A DNA stretch of 64,000 nucleotides. It comes from a virus. The position numbers were made by a program, and so were the translations under genes. Positions 50,002 to 58,900 of the stretch are shown piece after piece (position 1 is the first letter of the stretch; each line of letters opens with the position of its first letter). The notes under the pieces were generated by a model. It saw nothing but the letters and a program-made list of their open reading frames with translations. It had not been told where the DNA came from and did no database searches. Where the stretch lies: IMG/VR virus record IMGVR_UViG_3300044712_000083, positions 1-64,000 of that record. One strand, 5' to 3'.

Positions 50002-50618
50002 TATTTTTTTAGTTTGATTTTAAAATAAGATTGGATACCATAGGTAATCGATCCATCAACATTCACGCCAACTTTTGCACCGATTATCTGATCCTTTTTG
50101 GTTTTGTATAGAAGACCACCTTCTACACCACTGAAAGAAGACATACTTCGCATGTTAATTCCACCCCCTACATAAACCTGTCTTTGAGGTTCTGCATATT
50201 TAGTTATGGTCATTGTTTCCTTAACTATAGGAATCTTGAAGTTATCTTTGGTAGTACGTTTGCCAAGTTTGTTTTCAGACACAGTGTCTGTAACTTGAAT
50301 GTATCCGTGTGTACCAACTTTAATAGAGTCTTTATAAACACGTTTAGATGCATAGTTCTTAACCAATGCATCATATTGTTTCTTCAACCCATTGTAATTT
50401 GTATCAGGTTGATATTTTGTAACCAACACTTCGTGGTTTACAGGAATCTCATGTACAATAGGAACCTCTTTAACAATAGTTTTTTCGTGCACTTCCCATG
50501 TAGTATCGTGTACAACTAATGTATCTGGACCTTTTACACCTTCATGCTTAGAATTGTTATAGAAATATATAACTAATGTGCCAAGAATGATGATGATTGC
50601 TAATGTTAGTTTTTTCAT
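50001..50618 (-). CDS. putative spanin-like envelope protein
   Basis: 205 residues. One N-terminal membrane helix (about 4-20), a long extended region with repeated Val/His/Pro ('VHDTTWEVHEKTIVKEVPIVHEIPVNHEV'-like, split here for length), a helix near 75-95, and a C-terminal beta region ('VYVGGGINMRSM', 'IGAKVGVNVDGSITYGI') that could be barrel-like. An inner-membrane anchor plus outer-membrane end fits a unimolecular spanin, but other envelope roles are possible. Confidence 0.55.
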   Translation of the reverse strand: MKKLTLAIIIILGTLVIYFYNNSKHEGVKGPDTLVVHDTTWEVHEKTIVKEVPIVHEIPVNHEVLVTKYQPDTNYNGLKKQYDALVKNYASKRVYKDSIKVGTHGYIQVTDTVSENKLGKRTTKDNFKIPIVKETMTITKYAEPQRQVYVGGGINMRSMSSFSGVEGGLLYKTKKDQIIGAKVGVNVDGSITYGIQSYFKIKLKK

Positions 50619-50626
50619 AAGAGATG

Positions 50627-50932
50627 TTATCCCTCTTCGTAAGGGGCTGGTTGTTCATTCTTATCACCAGCTTCTCCTTTTGTTTTCTTTCCCATGACGT
50701 TCTCAACGCCAGAGATACCAAAACAACCAAGAACAATGATGGTTAAAGAATTAAATACGTAATCGTTAAGAACCAATTCTTTTCCATAGTATCCTGTAAC
50801 TAAATCTACAGTAACTACAATAAGCATAAACAAGAATGCGATAGCTCCAATGATGGACTTCTCATTCCAATCGTTATCATCTTTAAAAATGCTGAAGAAA
50901 GATTCTTTAGGATCTTCAATTAAATGTTTCAT
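50627..50932 (-). CDS. holin-like membrane protein
   Basis: 101 residues with two hydrophobic helices (about 28-47 and 58-75), a charged N-terminus and an acidic/Lys tail. Size and topology match phage holins. It sits between a spanin-like gene and a small membrane protein within 1 kb of the endolysin, which supports the role. Confidence 0.7.
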   Translation of the reverse strand: MKHLIEDPKESFFSIFKDDNDWNEKSIIGAIAFLFMLIVVTVDLVTGYYGKELVLNDYVFNSLTIIVLGCFGISGVENVMGKKTKGEAGDKNEQPAPYEEG

Positions 50933-51206
50933 ATTTTTTAGGGGTTAGGTCATTATCATTCATCACTGCAACAACCTCATGCATATTTACCTGCTTAGGT
51001 AATTTAGATGGAGGCATTGGTACTTTATACGATGTCTTATATACTTCTCTCTCTAGTCCTTCTATACGTACCACTGTACCAGCAGACACTTCAATTAACT
51101 TATCAACCTTAGTATTCAATGTATTTAATTGATAGCTAAACCAACCAAACACTCCTACAACAGCATAGGATAGAGCATTGTCTTTTAAGTCTTGAAAAGA
51201 GGCCAT
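50916..51206 (-). CDS. small membrane protein of the lysis unit
   Basis: 96 residues with one helix (about 14-29), then a coiled-coil stretch ('LNTLNTKVDKLIEVSAGTVVRIEGLEREV'-type spacing) and a Pro/Lys-rich end. It is the first gene after the leader hairpin and overlaps the holin-like gene by 17 bases. Possible antiholin or spanin component; uncertain. Confidence 0.55.
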   Translation of the reverse strand: MASFQDLKDNALSYAVVGVFGWFSYQLNTLNTKVDKLIEVSAGTVVRIEGLEREVYKTSYKVPMPPSKLPKQVNMHEVVAVMNDNDLTPKKYETFN

Positions 51207-51220
51207 AGGTATAGAAAAAC

Positions 51221-51256
51221 CATAGAATCCCCAGCCTTTTCAGGAGGGGATCTATG
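51221..51256 (-). terminator. leader hairpin, possible attenuator
   Basis: CATAGATCCCC pairs with GGGGATTCTATG (one bulged base), and CCT/AGG extends the stem inside. On the minus strand it is followed by GTTTTTC and lies 15 bases before the first lysis gene's ATG, within the leader that starts at the promoter at 51332-51362. That placement fits attenuation or antitermination control of lysis. Confidence 0.6.
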
Positions 51257-51331
51257 TAGTTTAACAAAAAGAGAGAATGAAAAATCTTAGGAGGATTCCG
51301 AAGAGTTGAAGTTGGTAGGAAACTTCTGTAG

Positions 51332-51362
51332 CAAATATATGTAAGCTAAATTAAATAAGCAA
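51332..51362 (-). promoter_or_regulatory. Bacteroidota-type promoter of the lysis unit
   Basis: On the minus strand TTG (51360-51362) and TATATTTG (51332-51339) are spaced by 20 bases, matching TTG-N19/20-TAnnTTTG. The leader of about 120 bases includes the hairpin at 51221-51256. Confidence 0.75.
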
Positions 51363-51378
51363 GTAAATTATATAAAAT

Positions 51379-51807
51379 TTATGAAACTAACTTAAATAAC
51401 ACTACATAATTGTCATTGGTGGTAACGCTTTCTAAATCTGAGATAGATAGAGGAGTGTATTCAATTTCTTTCTTCTCATTTAATAATTCTGTATAGCGTT
51501 GTTGAAGTTCAATAAACTTTGGATTGATTTTAGTTTTAGCTTCATCTTCAAACATCTCAACAGTTATATTACCATCTTCTTTTTCTTCACCGTATTCTTT
51601 AATTAACTCAGTTTTTAATTTATCAAGAATTTCTTTTTCTTTTACTAATTCAGTAGCAATTTTTGATAAACGATACTTAGTTGCAAGATTAAGTTTCTCT
51701 TTGAGGAAACCTTCCACAACTCTTTGATTTGTTTGGGGATCTGTAAATCCGTTCAACTCAGCTTCTAATGTAAGAATCTCAGCTAATGATAATTCAATTT
51801 GTGCCAT
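51379..51807 (-). CDS. hypothetical coiled-coil protein
   Basis: 142 residues, mostly helical with heptad-like charge pattern, no membrane helix. It precedes the lysis unit promoter and follows the fibre gene, so it could be a fibre chaperone, scaffold or small virion protein. Not recognised. Confidence 0.55.
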   Translation of the reverse strand: MAQIELSLAEILTLEAELNGFTDPQTNQRVVEGFLKEKLNLATKYRLSKIATELVKEKEILDKLKTELIKEYGEEKEDGNITVEMFEDEAKTKINPKFIELQQRYTELLNEKKEIEYTPLSISDLESVTTNDNYVVLFKLVS

Positions 51808-51829
51808 TTTTATTTAGTTAGTTTATTTG

Positions 51830-51837
51830 CAAATATA
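51830..51837 (-). promoter_or_regulatory. TATATTTG element, weak promoter candidate
   Basis: TATATTTG lies upstream of the 142-residue gene on its strand. At the expected -33 position TTCG is found in place of TTG, so this is a weaker match than the two clear promoters nearby. Confidence 0.4.
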
Positions 51838-51842
51838 TAAAA

Positions 51843-54800
51843 TTAATAATAAGTAAACGAAAGTTGGGAAGCATCTCTCGCAAATATCATAATAGTCGCA
51901 GCAGCTTTAAATCCGCCAGCTCCAGTACCCGTTGTTGCTGTAATTATATATCCGTTTCCATCAGTATTCATTTCTCTTTGATATCCACCAACATTATTAC
52001 CTCCAAACCACTGTAAGTCAAAATATTTATCAACATGAACACCACTTCCATCACTCCATCCTCCAAATTGATATGCTACTCCAGAACCTGTACTTGCTGC
52101 TGAATTTGGAGGATAGTTGTCAAAGTTTAATCCAAAAATAAATCCAGTAAAGTAGTTATTTACCCCTGCGTATATTTTTACAAATTTAGTAGAGCCAACC
52201 TTGTTAACTGAATGGCTAACCATCTTCATACCAGCCACGTTGGTATCTACACCTCTAAATCCAACAGGTCCAAATAAATCTAAACCACCAGTATATCCTG
52301 AGCCATTATTATTCATTCTTACCATCCAATAAGAAGAACTATTTAACATACCAGCATAACCAGGTTCGCTATATAATCCTAATAATGAAGTACCTCCATA
52401 TGCATTTCTTAGCCATAATCTAGGGTATCCACCAGTAGCTCCTATATTCCAATCATTTGAACTTGTTGAATAAAAGTGGTTTGTGGTTGCTTGATTATAT
52501 AGTCCAGTTCCAGAATTGTTATTTCTTAACCATCCATTAGCATAGATATCAAAAAATGTTGGGCTACTACCAGTTGCTAAATTTTGATTAATGGAATATG
52601 CAGTGATATTACTTGCGTTACCAGAAATACTTATTCCCCAAGTCCCTGTAGCACCAGTTCCATTTGTTGGAACATATGTACTATTGTCATAAGAGATAGT
52701 AGTACCCGATGCCTTTACAAATCCTGTACCATTTAAAACAGTTCCAGCAGGTATTGTCCAGCTTCTATCTGCTGATAGATCATAAGCTGTACCATTGATT
52801 GTAAGTGTACGAGAAGTTGGTACTTTATTATTAAATGTAGTCCAGTCAGCAGCAGATAATGCTCCTCTGTTAGATGCACTAGCTGTAGGTACATTTAATG
52901 TAATTACAGGCGTTGTAGTTCCGTTTGCTACAGATGATGATATATCTGTACCTGTAGTTCCAATTGTAAGAGCTGCTACAGATGTAACAGTTCCTGTGTT
53001 AGATGTATAACCGTTAGGGTTAGATGCAGGATAGTAAGCTGTTGTATCTAGTGCAAACGTATTAGGTCCTGTCATCTTTACAAATGATTCAGAAACAAAA
53101 GCTAGTGTTGCTAAAGATGTTAAATTTGCAGAACCTGCCTGTTTACTATTGAAAGTGTTCCAATCAGTTGAACTTAAATAACCATCAGTTGATGTAGTAG
53201 ATTGTGTAATAGAGAATGTTCTATTAGCACTTAGATTACCACCACCTTGTAGAGGAGCTGTAGTGGATATAGTTATAGCTGCATTTGCAGGAGTGTATCC
53301 TAATACACCAGAAATAGATTTATTTACCCACAACTGATTACCTGAAATAGTCTCTAAGAATAATCCTTGACCATCTGTTTTAGGAGCAGTGATTAATACA
53401 TCATGTATTTCATTTAACTCAAAACCATTCTGGATGTTTACAAAGATTTCACCATTGTTAGATTGCTTTCTTGTAACAACACCGATGTAAACCATGTGAG
53501 CAGGAGCTACAGGTTTGTTAGCTAGTCCATATAATAATGTACCATTAGGTCCTAACCATACAGGATCCCCCGCAGCGTTTGCAGCAGATGTATTTAGTCC
53601 TGTAACTAAACCATAAGTTACACATTTAACAATATCATTTAATGCACCACCTGTCTCAAGTAAACCGAATGTTTTAGACGATCCTGCTTCTGTTAAGTTT
53701 GAAGATGCTACAACAATTATATTAGTACCATCTGCGCCAGAAACATACACTGGTGTTCCTTTTGTTAAAGCTGCGCCTAACTTAACTTCATTTTTAACTT
53801 GAGTAGCATAGTTATCAATCCATTGTGTATTGTAGTCTGTAGCATCAATTTTAGCTAAGATTTGTCCAGCAGTACCACCAGTAGGTAATGCACCTCCAGT
53901 AGAAATAGTCCACGTTCTATCTGCTGATAAATCATATGATGTACCATTAATAGTTAATGTGCGAGTTGTTGGTACATATCCAGCTAATGCTGCACTAGTA
54001 ATATAACCAGCAGGGTTTGTAGAATTATATGGTGTATAACCTAACGCACCTGTAATATCTCCTGATGAGAGTGTCACAGCTCCTGTACGCGTATTGAATG
54101 ACGTAACACCACCTTGATATTGAGGAATATTTAATACACCAGTTATATTATCATATGTAGCTGCACCAGATGTTCCAGTTGTTGTAAGAGAGATAGCTGT
54201 ACGAGCACGAGCAGGAGTGTAATATAAGTTAGTTAATCCTTCAGGAATATCAGAAGATGCTAACGATACAGCACCTGTCTGACCATTAACAGATACAACA
54301 GCATCTGTATTATCTACTTGTTGCCAAGCTGTACCATCAAAGATAATCCAGTCACCTAAATTCCAGTCTGAGATACCATCAATAGTTGTAGATCCAGGAA
54401 CAGAAACAATATAATACCATCCTGTTGTACCTACACCAGATGTGATAGTTGGCGTATTTGTAGAAGCATTCCAAGTTCCTTTGTAGATAGAGCCGCCAAT
54501 CAAACCATTGATTTGATTCTGCACTTTACCAAATGCTTCTAGAATGCTATCTGTAGCAACTACAGAACCACCAGTAATATTAATACCTGTCAATACTTTG
54601 CCAGTAACAGCAGAGTTAGATAGAGTGACGTTAGCAGAACCAGGTCCTGATGCAGAAGCTTCTCCTGTTAAATCAGTGATATAATTACCAGCAGCCTGTT
54701 TACTGTTAAACGTATTCCAATCTGTAGAAGAAAGATATCCGTCTGTAGATATACTAGCTTGAGAAATTGTAATATTAGGAGTAGTTCCTCCTGAAGAAGC

Positions 54801-55859
54801 TAATGGAGCAGAAGCTGTAACACCTGTAACAGATCCTGTGTTTGTAGCAGCTACTGTAAAGTTTGGATAGGATCCAGTAACATTAATACCCGTACCAGCA
54901 GCAATAGATACAACTTGATCAGGTGCTGTGTTAGTAATAGTAATGTTAGGAGTTGTAGCAGGATTAGTTACACTAACAGAAATACCTGTACCTGCTGTAG
55001 CAGATACGTTAGTTACACTACCTCCACCAGGAAGTGTCCAAGATCTATCAGCTTGAAGAGTTTGTGTAATACCATTAATAGTGATAGTTCTTGTATTAGG
55101 TACAGGTGTGAATCCTAATGCAGAGTTAATATCAAGACCTGTAACAGGTGTAGCACCTGTAACTAATCCTTTTGCATTAACCTTAAATTTTAAAAAAGTG
55201 TTATTTGTATAAACATTTAGGTTAACATCATTCAATGTTAATGTTGTTGTAGATCCCGTTGATCCACTACCATATACATCTCCTGTGAACGATAGAACAG
55301 AAGACGGTAAGCTAATAGCTGTAGAAGTTACAGCAGTAACTCTACCTTTAGAGTCCACTGTAATACGTGGTACATGTGTACCATCTCCATATATTCCAGG
55401 ATTACTATTTACACTAGCTAACGTAGCAACAGCTGTCCCTGGACCAGATGCAACAACATCTCCAGATAAGTTTGTAATATATGCACCTGCAACTTGATAA
55501 GGTGTAGAGTCTAATGTACCATCTCCTTTTAGAAACTCAGAAGCTGTACCACCAGCTGTAGCAAGTTTAGAACCAATGATTGGACCAACAAACGATAATG
55601 TGAAATTACCACCAATGGTTGTATCTTCAATCAACGAACCACCAAGCTTAACTGGCTGACCAGGAGATAGTTGCACAACACCGTTGGTAAATATATATCC
55701 AACATGAGAATCTCCAAACTTAGCATCTATCTTTTGTAGAGCAGTTTGAATAGAATCATTTTGAGTAATACCAGTGTATGTCAAAGTGTTACCTTCGTAG
55801 AACACGCAGGTAGAGTTCAATATAACTGGGCACATATCAGCCGTGCATAATATATCCAT
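51843..55859 (-). CDS. tail-fibre-like protein with repeats
   Basis: 1338 residues from the ATG at 55859 (MDILCTADMCP); a TTG three codons earlier is possible. The body has repeated units: 'STDGYLSSTDWNTFNSKQ' appears twice with a third diverged copy, and 'TLTINGTSYDLSADRTWTI' occurs in three forms. It is Thr/Gly/Ser-rich and beta-structured, as for phage fibres. The C-terminal 250 residues differ in composition and likely form the receptor-binding head. A repeat-rich stem and a distinct tip are typical of fibre proteins in Bacteroidota phages. Confidence 0.8.
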   Translation of the reverse strand: MDILCTADMCPVILNSTCVFYEGNTLTYTGITQNDSIQTALQKIDAKFGDSHVGYIFTNGVVQLSPGQPVKLGGSLIEDTTIGGNFTLSFVGPIIGSKLATAGGTASEFLKGDGTLDSTPYQVAGAYITNLSGDVVASGPGTAVATLASVNSNPGIYGDGTHVPRITVDSKGRVTAVTSTAISLPSSVLSFTGDVYGSGSTGSTTTLTLNDVNLNVYTNNTFLKFKVNAKGLVTGATPVTGLDINSALGFTPVPNTRTITINGITQTLQADRSWTLPGGGSVTNVSATAGTGISVSVTNPATTPNITITNTAPDQVVSIAAGTGINVTGSYPNFTVAATNTGSVTGVTASAPLASSGGTTPNITISQASISTDGYLSSTDWNTFNSKQAAGNYITDLTGEASASGPGSANVTLSNSAVTGKVLTGINITGGSVVATDSILEAFGKVQNQINGLIGGSIYKGTWNASTNTPTITSGVGTTGWYYIVSVPGSTTIDGISDWNLGDWIIFDGTAWQQVDNTDAVVSVNGQTGAVSLASSDIPEGLTNLYYTPARARTAISLTTTGTSGAATYDNITGVLNIPQYQGGVTSFNTRTGAVTLSSGDITGALGYTPYNSTNPAGYITSAALAGYVPTTRTLTINGTSYDLSADRTWTISTGGALPTGGTAGQILAKIDATDYNTQWIDNYATQVKNEVKLGAALTKGTPVYVSGADGTNIIVVASSNLTEAGSSKTFGLLETGGALNDIVKCVTYGLVTGLNTSAANAAGDPVWLGPNGTLLYGLANKPVAPAHMVYIGVVTRKQSNNGEIFVNIQNGFELNEIHDVLITAPKTDGQGLFLETISGNQLWVNKSISGVLGYTPANAAITISTTAPLQGGGNLSANRTFSITQSTTSTDGYLSSTDWNTFNSKQAGSANLTSLATLAFVSESFVKMTGPNTFALDTTAYYPASNPNGYTSNTGTVTSVAALTIGTTGTDISSSVANGTTTPVITLNVPTASASNRGALSAADWTTFNNKVPTSRTLTINGTAYDLSADRSWTIPAGTVLNGTGFVKASGTTISYDNSTYVPTNGTGATGTWGISISGNASNITAYSINQNLATGSSPTFFDIYANGWLRNNNSGTGLYNQATTNHFYSTSSNDWNIGATGGYPRLWLRNAYGGTSLLGLYSEPGYAGMLNSSSYWMVRMNNNGSGYTGGLDLFGPVGFRGVDTNVAGMKMVSHSVNKVGSTKFVKIYAGVNNYFTGFIFGLNFDNYPPNSAASTGSGVAYQFGGWSDGSGVHVDKYFDLQWFGGNNVGGYQREMNTDGNGYIITATTGTGAGGFKAAATIMIFARDASQLSFTYY

Positions 55860-55905
55860 GGTATGCAATTAAATTTTAATATAAAAATACGGAATTGTGT
55901 TGAGT

Positions 55906-55935
55906 TGTAGGATAGTTATAGAAAACTATCCTACA
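55906..55935. other. perfect 12-bp inverted repeat
   Basis: TGTAGGATAGTT and AACTATCCTACA flank a six-base loop, after the polyvalent-protein gene. There is no U-run on the minus strand, so it may be an RNA processing or stability stem, or an operator, more than a terminator. Confidence 0.6.
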
Positions 55936-55943
55936 TAATATAG

Positions 55944-58900
55944 CTATCGCATATTGTTCTCTGCCTGAATTGTAATATCAAATTCTTTAGCAAAGTCATT
56001 ACTAAATGATGCACCTAAGTTAATCACTGGTTTGAAACCTGGAGTTAACTTCATCAATGTTTTAATAGGGTAAACTTTCTTTCTAACTTCTTCAGGAGTT
56101 GTTTCTGCATCAAAATCTTGTCCTGTAATTTCTTGACCTAATTGTCCAGCAAACTTAAATACGTCTGCAAACAATCCTAATGCAGGAAGTTTATCTCCAG
56201 AAAGAATACGCTCAATCTCCATAGGGTTATAGAAGAATGAAAGCTCATCTGTAAACTTGTTCAGCATACGTTCTGTGTAACGCTTAGCGTTCTTCGTAGC
56301 TTTATCATCATCATCGTCTGGAGCAATCAAACCAAATCCACCTGTGAACAAGATTGTCATCAATGTAAATAATATACCAAGCTCTTTAATCTGATTACGA
56401 AGGTTGTTTACAATCATATCAGTGAAATCAGCTTTGGACATATTCATCTCTGTTCCTGTACGATCTTTCCACTCTTTCTTATACTTAAGGAATAGCTCAT
56501 CAATGATCGCCATACCCTTCTCATTAGCAGTTAGAATGTTAGTGATGTTAGAGGATAAGTCACGAACACTAGTTACCCATACAGTTGTTAATAATCTAAG
56601 ACGACCTATATCATATCTTTCTCCAGTTACTTTTCCTGTTACAGGATCAATACGTACAGAGAAGTCATCACTTGTTTTCTTGAACTCTGAGAAACGTACA
56701 TCAACAAGACGAGGAATCCAGTTTTGGAATACCATCGCACTTCTTGCCCAGATGTTCATACCTGCTTTATTAATATCACCGTTAGATAAGTTACCCGTGA
56801 TACTTCTAGCAATGTTTCTTGATAGATTAGTTAGACGTTGTGTCTCATCTAAGTTATTCAAGTCTAATCCAGGGATAACAAGCTTACCGTTTTCTAAACG
56901 TTTAGTAACCCACATGGACTTTGTCTTCTTAAGCTCCTCAATCTCTTCATTAATTTTTTTCTTACTTTCTCTGTATAGAGCAGAAGAGTCAGCTCTGTTC
57001 TGATACTTAGCACTCACATACTGTTTGATATTAACAATGTTACCATCAACAACCATGGAGTTCTTCATCAATGTCAAGAACACAGCTTTATCAATAAACT
57101 CTTCGGGCTTTCTCATGAAGAACATTAACATGTCTCCAAGGTTAGCTCTAGTAAGTGCTGAGATACCTGCCTCCTCATATAGCTTCTTAAACGGACTATC
57201 TTTAAGTGGCATGAATGTTTCCATCAATTGAACGAATGTTTCTGCACTTTCTTCATTTTGAAATATACCACTCATTAAATCAGCCTCACTACTTAAGAAC
57301 TCTCTACTTTTAAAGTATGTACCAGCTAATGCAGACATCTGAATGTTTGCACCAAATAAGTTGGCAAGACCAGAGAACGGATCAAGACCTAATGCTTTCA
57401 ACTGATACCACTTATTGATCTTCTCCATTGTCTTAACTGCAGACAAAGGTGTAGGATTCTCTTTGTACACTTCTCTACCAGCAGCCTTGTTAATCAATCG
57501 CTTAATGATATTCATAGGATTACCTATAGCAGTATCTGCATCAGATAAAGGATATCTTTGCTGTAACACTAATGCTTTGTAGAAGTTATCATACGTCTCA
57601 GTGTTTTCTTTATTCTCTGTAGTAATAACTACTGGTGTACCATCTTCTTTAGTAACAACGTCACCAAGTCTAGTTGTTTGTAAGTGTCCTTTGAACTCTT
57701 CAATTGTACTAAGTAGTTTCAACTGACCAGACACTTCTTTCAAATACTTGTACTTCTGTACGTGTTGAATATATAACACCAAGTTTGCAAAGATGTCCTC
57801 ACTAATTTGTGAAAAGTCTGTAGTATCACCAGCTTCTTTCTTTGTAAAGTCTTTGGTGTAGTATTTAGGAATACCGTTCTCAATCTGTTGTGTAAATTGG
57901 TTAATCTCACCAAGTCCAACATCTTTAGATGTAATTCTTAAATCATCTCCAATCTTACCTAAGTTCTCATAGAAATTAGCAATAGCAGAACCCACACCAT
58001 CAAATGCAACCTCCTCAGCCATAGTCTTAGCAACAAATGGTAAGAAGGTTTTCTTAATCATGTTACTAATGTATCCTTCTTCTGCAGCAATATTGTTTAC
58101 TTTCTCAATAAAGTTATAGAGCTTTAATAATCCTGGATCCTGCATAATTCTTTTGTATTCTTCTGAATACCATTTCTCAAGAGGATGACGCTTAACAATA
58201 TAGTTATTCCAACCATCAAAGTCTACACGGTCAATATCATATTTACGTTTCTGTTGTTCAATTAAGAACTTTCTACGTTTGATAGTCTCATCGTCATTAC
58301 CTGGATTGTTTCTTTCTATAGATTTTATTTGTCTATCAAGAACTTCAGCAGCCTCTTTCTTATAAGCTTCTACATCAATATTATTTAGTAACCAGTTCTT
58401 ATCTCCACCTTCTGGATCATTAGCATTCTTATCAACAGCCTCACGGAATTCTTTAGTATAAACATATACTAAGTTATTCATTCTCTTACCCTCATCATCT
58501 TTTTGATAGATGCTTCTAATCTTCTCCATGACGTTACCACCTTCCATCAGTTCTTTTCTGATTTCCAATAGTTCATTAACTAAAGCAATGCCATCTTTAG
58601 AAGCTTTATTTTCTGCAGCTTGTGTAACCTTAAATAAGATTTGTAAAGACTTCGAACCTAAGTCAGATACTCCACGGAACCAAGAGCTAATACCTTTGAT
58701 TACAGCTTCTGGATCCATCAATCCACCAACTAAGTTTCTCCATCCAATATACTTATCACCAAACCCGCCTTTACCTATTAATAACTTCTTAACACTTTGT
58801 TGAGTTCTAGCAATAGCACTTGCTTCTAATGTAAGTTCTTCTAATACACGTTTTCTTTCTGCAACTTGTTTCTTCTCCTCTTTAGTCTTAGCACTTTCTG

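Noticed and set aside
56404-57003. Plus-strand frame of 199 residues
   Set aside because: It lies fully inside the polyvalent-protein gene on the other strand and shows no coding-like composition or start context.
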